From NCBI GenBank assembly GCA_036322835.1, contig AP027304.1:3472001-3536000 (forward strand): DNA of 64,000 bases, read 5' to 3'. The stretch comes from Tenuifilaceae bacterium CYCD. GTDB lineage: Bacteria > Bacteroidota > Bacteroidia > Bacteroidales > Tenuifilaceae. Below the pieces are notes generated by a model. It was not told the DNA's origin. It saw only the letters and a list, made by a program, of their open reading frames with translations, and did no database searches. Both the position numbers and the translations under genes were made by a program. Shown piece by piece: positions 62,150 to 64,000 of this stretch (its first letter is position 1; the number at the start of each line of letters is the position of its first letter).

Positions 62150-63223
62150 ATGAAACAAGAAGGTAAAAAACGGATTTGGAGCGATTATCAGAAAGAAATT
62201 GCCGATGATAAGTTCTACTTCGTACGCAGCTGTATTCGTCAAACTTTTTTTCCAGGAAGTGATACTACTTACCTAAAAATATTACGGGATGTTCTTGACA
62301 AAGATGTTTACGAAAACCCAGATCACACAACCTGTACAGGGATAGGATATCACACCGAAGTTGTTCCTTTTGAAACAATACAAACTGTAGTAGCCCGTAA
62401 TTATGCATTAATGCGCGAAAAAGGCTATGAAAACTACAATCCATCATGTGTAACCTCATTTGGAATATATACTGAGATTCTAGAAACATGGCATCATTTT
62501 CCGGAGGAAAAGCAGAAAACCAGAGATTACCTGAAAAAAGCAACAGGACGCGAGTTTGAAGAACCTGCAAATTTGGCTCACACCAGCGATGTACTTTTTA
62601 AATTCCGCAACGAAATAGCCGCAAAGGCAAAATATAAACTTGTAAATAAGGAAACAGGGAAACCATTAAAGGTTGTTGACCATATTGGCTGTCATTACGC
62701 CAAAATGTTTCCCAATAAAGGGGTGGGAGGCGCTGAGTACCCTCAGGTTTTGGCTGGATTAGTTGAGGCATTTGGAGGCGAGGTTATTGACTATCCAGAA
62801 CGAAGGCATTGCTGCGGATTTGGATTCCGCCAGTATTTTGTGCAAGCCAATAGAGGCTATTCAATCTCTGCATCGAAAAAGAAATTTGAATCAATGGCAC
62901 CATTCAAACCAGATTTCATTATCACCAACTGTCCAGGCTGCAACTACTTCATGGATCGTTGGCAGTATGCTCTGGCCGAAATGGAGCACAAAACATACGG
63001 AGAAAATGGGTTCGGCATTCCTGTTCTTACATACGAAGAGGTTGCCGGAATGGTACTGGGCTTTGATCCTTGGGAAATGGGTATGCAGATGCACCAAACC
63101 GATGTAGAGCCTTTACTTAAGAAGATTGGTGTAGAATACGATCCCTCAAAAAAATTCAAGGGAGCCAATGGTGAGGATTTACCTTTACCAGAAAAACCTA
63201 ATCATATTAAATTTGAAGTTTAG
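62150..63223 (+). CDS. HdrB-like heterodisulfide reductase subunit (copy 2)
   Basis: The 357-residue protein aligns along its whole length with copy 1. The C-terminal cluster site is intact (GCHYAK, RRHCCGFGFRQY, NCPGC). The N-terminal half has C28, C62 (TTCTGIGYH) and C100, but Pro replaces Cys98 of copy 1. It starts 22 bases after HdrC copy 2 and is followed by an HdrA-like gene. Confidence 0.9.
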   Translation: MKQEGKKRIWSDYQKEIADDKFYFVRSCIRQTFFPGSDTTYLKILRDVLDKDVYENPDHTTCTGIGYHTEVVPFETIQTVVARNYALMREKGYENYNPSCVTSFGIYTEILETWHHFPEEKQKTRDYLKKATGREFEEPANLAHTSDVLFKFRNEIAAKAKYKLVNKETGKPLKVVDHIGCHYAKMFPNKGVGGAEYPQVLAGLVEAFGGEVIDYPERRHCCGFGFRQYFVQANRGYSISASKKKFESMAPFKPDFIITNCPGCNYFMDRWQYALAEMEHKTYGENGFGIPVLTYEEVAGMVLGFDPWEMGMQMHQTDVEPLLKKIGVEYDPSKKFKGANGEDLPLPEKPNHIKFEV

Positions 63224-63281
63224 CAATTGGTTAATTTGACAATGAGATAATTTGAGAATGAATTGAATAAATTCAAGATAA

Positions 63282-63315
63282 CCTATCAACAAACAACGAA
63301 CAACCATCAACAAAA
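63282..63315. repeat. CAACTATCAAC-type dispersed repeat
   Basis: Tandem CTATCAACAAACAACGAA / CAACCATCAACAAAAC units directly upstream of the third HdrA-like gene. Confidence 0.5.
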
Positions 63316-63324
63316 CATAAATAT

Positions 63325-64000
63325 ATGGGCAAGGACGTAGCAATTATTGGAGGTGGAGTAGCCGGTCTTGAGGCCGCTAACCAACTGGCAACATTAGGTT
63401 ACAATGTCACTATTTTTGAGAAAAAGGATCAACCAGGTGGTCATGCAGCCCAATGGGATAGACTTTTTCCAAACCGTCGTCATACCAAGGAGGTGGTTGA
63501 CAGCCTGAAATCTCACCTTAATGGTAACCCAGCAATAATGCTATCAACAGCAATTTCGGCTATAACTAGAACTGGAAGTAAATTCAAACTCGAAGTTAAG
63601 GGCAGAACCTTTGAGGCCGATGCTATTTTGCTTGCTACTGGTTTTGAACTATTCCCCGCCGAGAAGAAGGAGGAGTACGGTTACGGTATTTATGAAAACG
63701 TAATTACATCGGCAGAACTTGAGGAAATGTTTGCGAAAAATGGCAAACCGATCATGAAAAATGGAGAGGAACCGAAAAAGATTGCTTTTATCCACTGCGT
63801 AGGTAGCCGCGATGAGAAAGTGAATAAACCATACTGCTCCAAGGTATGCTGCGTGACAGCCGTAAAACAAGCCATTGAAACAAAAGAATCGTTGCCCAAT
63901 GCCGAGATATTCAACCTCTACATGGATTTAAGAATGTTTGGTCCAGGATACGAAGATTTATACAAGGAAGCACAGCAAAAAGGCGTCAACTTTATAAGGG
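63325..64000 (+). CDS. HdrA-like flavoprotein (copy 3, cut by window edge)
   Basis: The frame is open from the ATG at 63325 to the window end (about 225 residues). It has the FAD fold VAIIGGGVAGLEAANQL, VTIFEKKDQPGGHAAQWDRLFP, the HdrA segment IHCVGSRDEK and CSKVCCVTAVKQA. The Cys of the usual FPxxDCxxC motif are absent (FPNRRHTKEV here). It should be the electron donor or bifurcating subunit for the adjacent HdrCB pair. The rest of the gene is outside the window. Confidence 0.88.
   Translation, partial: MGKDVAIIGGGVAGLEAANQLATLGYNVTIFEKKDQPGGHAAQWDRLFPNRRHTKEVVDSLKSHLNGNPAIMLSTAISAITRTGSKFKLEVKGRTFEADAILLATGFELFPAEKKEEYGYGIYENVITSAELEEMFAKNGKPIMKNGEEPKKIAFIHCVGSRDEKVNKPYCSKVCCVTAVKQAIETKESLPNAEIFNLYMDLRMFGPGYEDLYKEAQQKGVNFIR

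Overview
The window comes from the chromosome of a Bacteroidota bacterium, most likely an anaerobic or microaerophilic member of the Bacteroidales/Marinilabiliales. This rests on the AT-rich sequence, promoters of the TTTG / TAnnTTTG type, few Shine-Dalgarno sequences, and lineage-typical genes: a DUF3276 PUR-like protein, DUF5606, a 335-residue NusB, FeoA-FeoB fused in one chain, a Dps-like thioferritin, HYC_CC_PP and two DUF1573 proteins. I cannot name the species.

Layout. 1-17,900 is mostly core and housekeeping: a Ca2+-type P-ATPase cut by the window edge, YebC, a DUF2007-UspA-UspA protein, a C69 peptidase, the pncB-pncA NAD salvage pair, a HAD phosphatase, a DnaJ/TerB protein, and the nusB / DUF1573 / yajC / ybbR-like / coaE run. 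A gene at 17,182-17,921 appears broken by a one-base frameshift. 18,099-24,593 is a metal block: FeoAB, a FeoB-associated Cys protein, HYC_CC_PP, a TonB receptor and two HMA proteins. 25,885-31,476 holds a divergent carotenoid cluster: crtI-crtB one way, a CruF-like protein, an acyltransferase and a glycosyltransferase the other. 31,810-37,418 is an RND efflux operon. 37,553-41,164 holds small exported proteins, a porin remnant, a peroxiredoxin and a thioferritin.

The most interesting part is 41,294 to the window end. Block A (minus strand, about 49,355 down to 41,294) looks like one long operon: a DUF134 regulator, two NifX-like proteins, two DUF5320 proteins, a DUF89 protein, a CGGC protein, two ferredoxin-containing MinD-like ATPases, HdrC, HdrB, an OsmC protein and an Mrp ATPase. 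Block B (plus, 50,735-56,778) encodes a DsrE-like protein, TusA, an MvhD-like protein, a QmoA-like and a full-length HdrA-like flavoprotein, and a QmoC-like membrane subunit; a Crp/Fnr regulator is divergent from it. Block C (plus, 61,408 to beyond 64,000) has a second HdrC-HdrB pair followed by a third HdrA-like flavoprotein. No sat, aprAB, dsrAB, hydrogenase or nitrogenase genes are visible. I infer a menaquinone-linked Hdr/Qmo electron-transfer machine tied to sulfur-carrier proteins and to an uncharacterised Fe-S/MinD/NifX assembly module.

Regulatory sequence is clearest in two places: a tandem palindrome laid over a near-consensus promoter upstream of DUF134, and a Crp-like palindrome between the Crp/Fnr gene and the dsrE-qmo block. 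At least three families of short dispersed palindromic or AT-rich repeats occupy the spacers.
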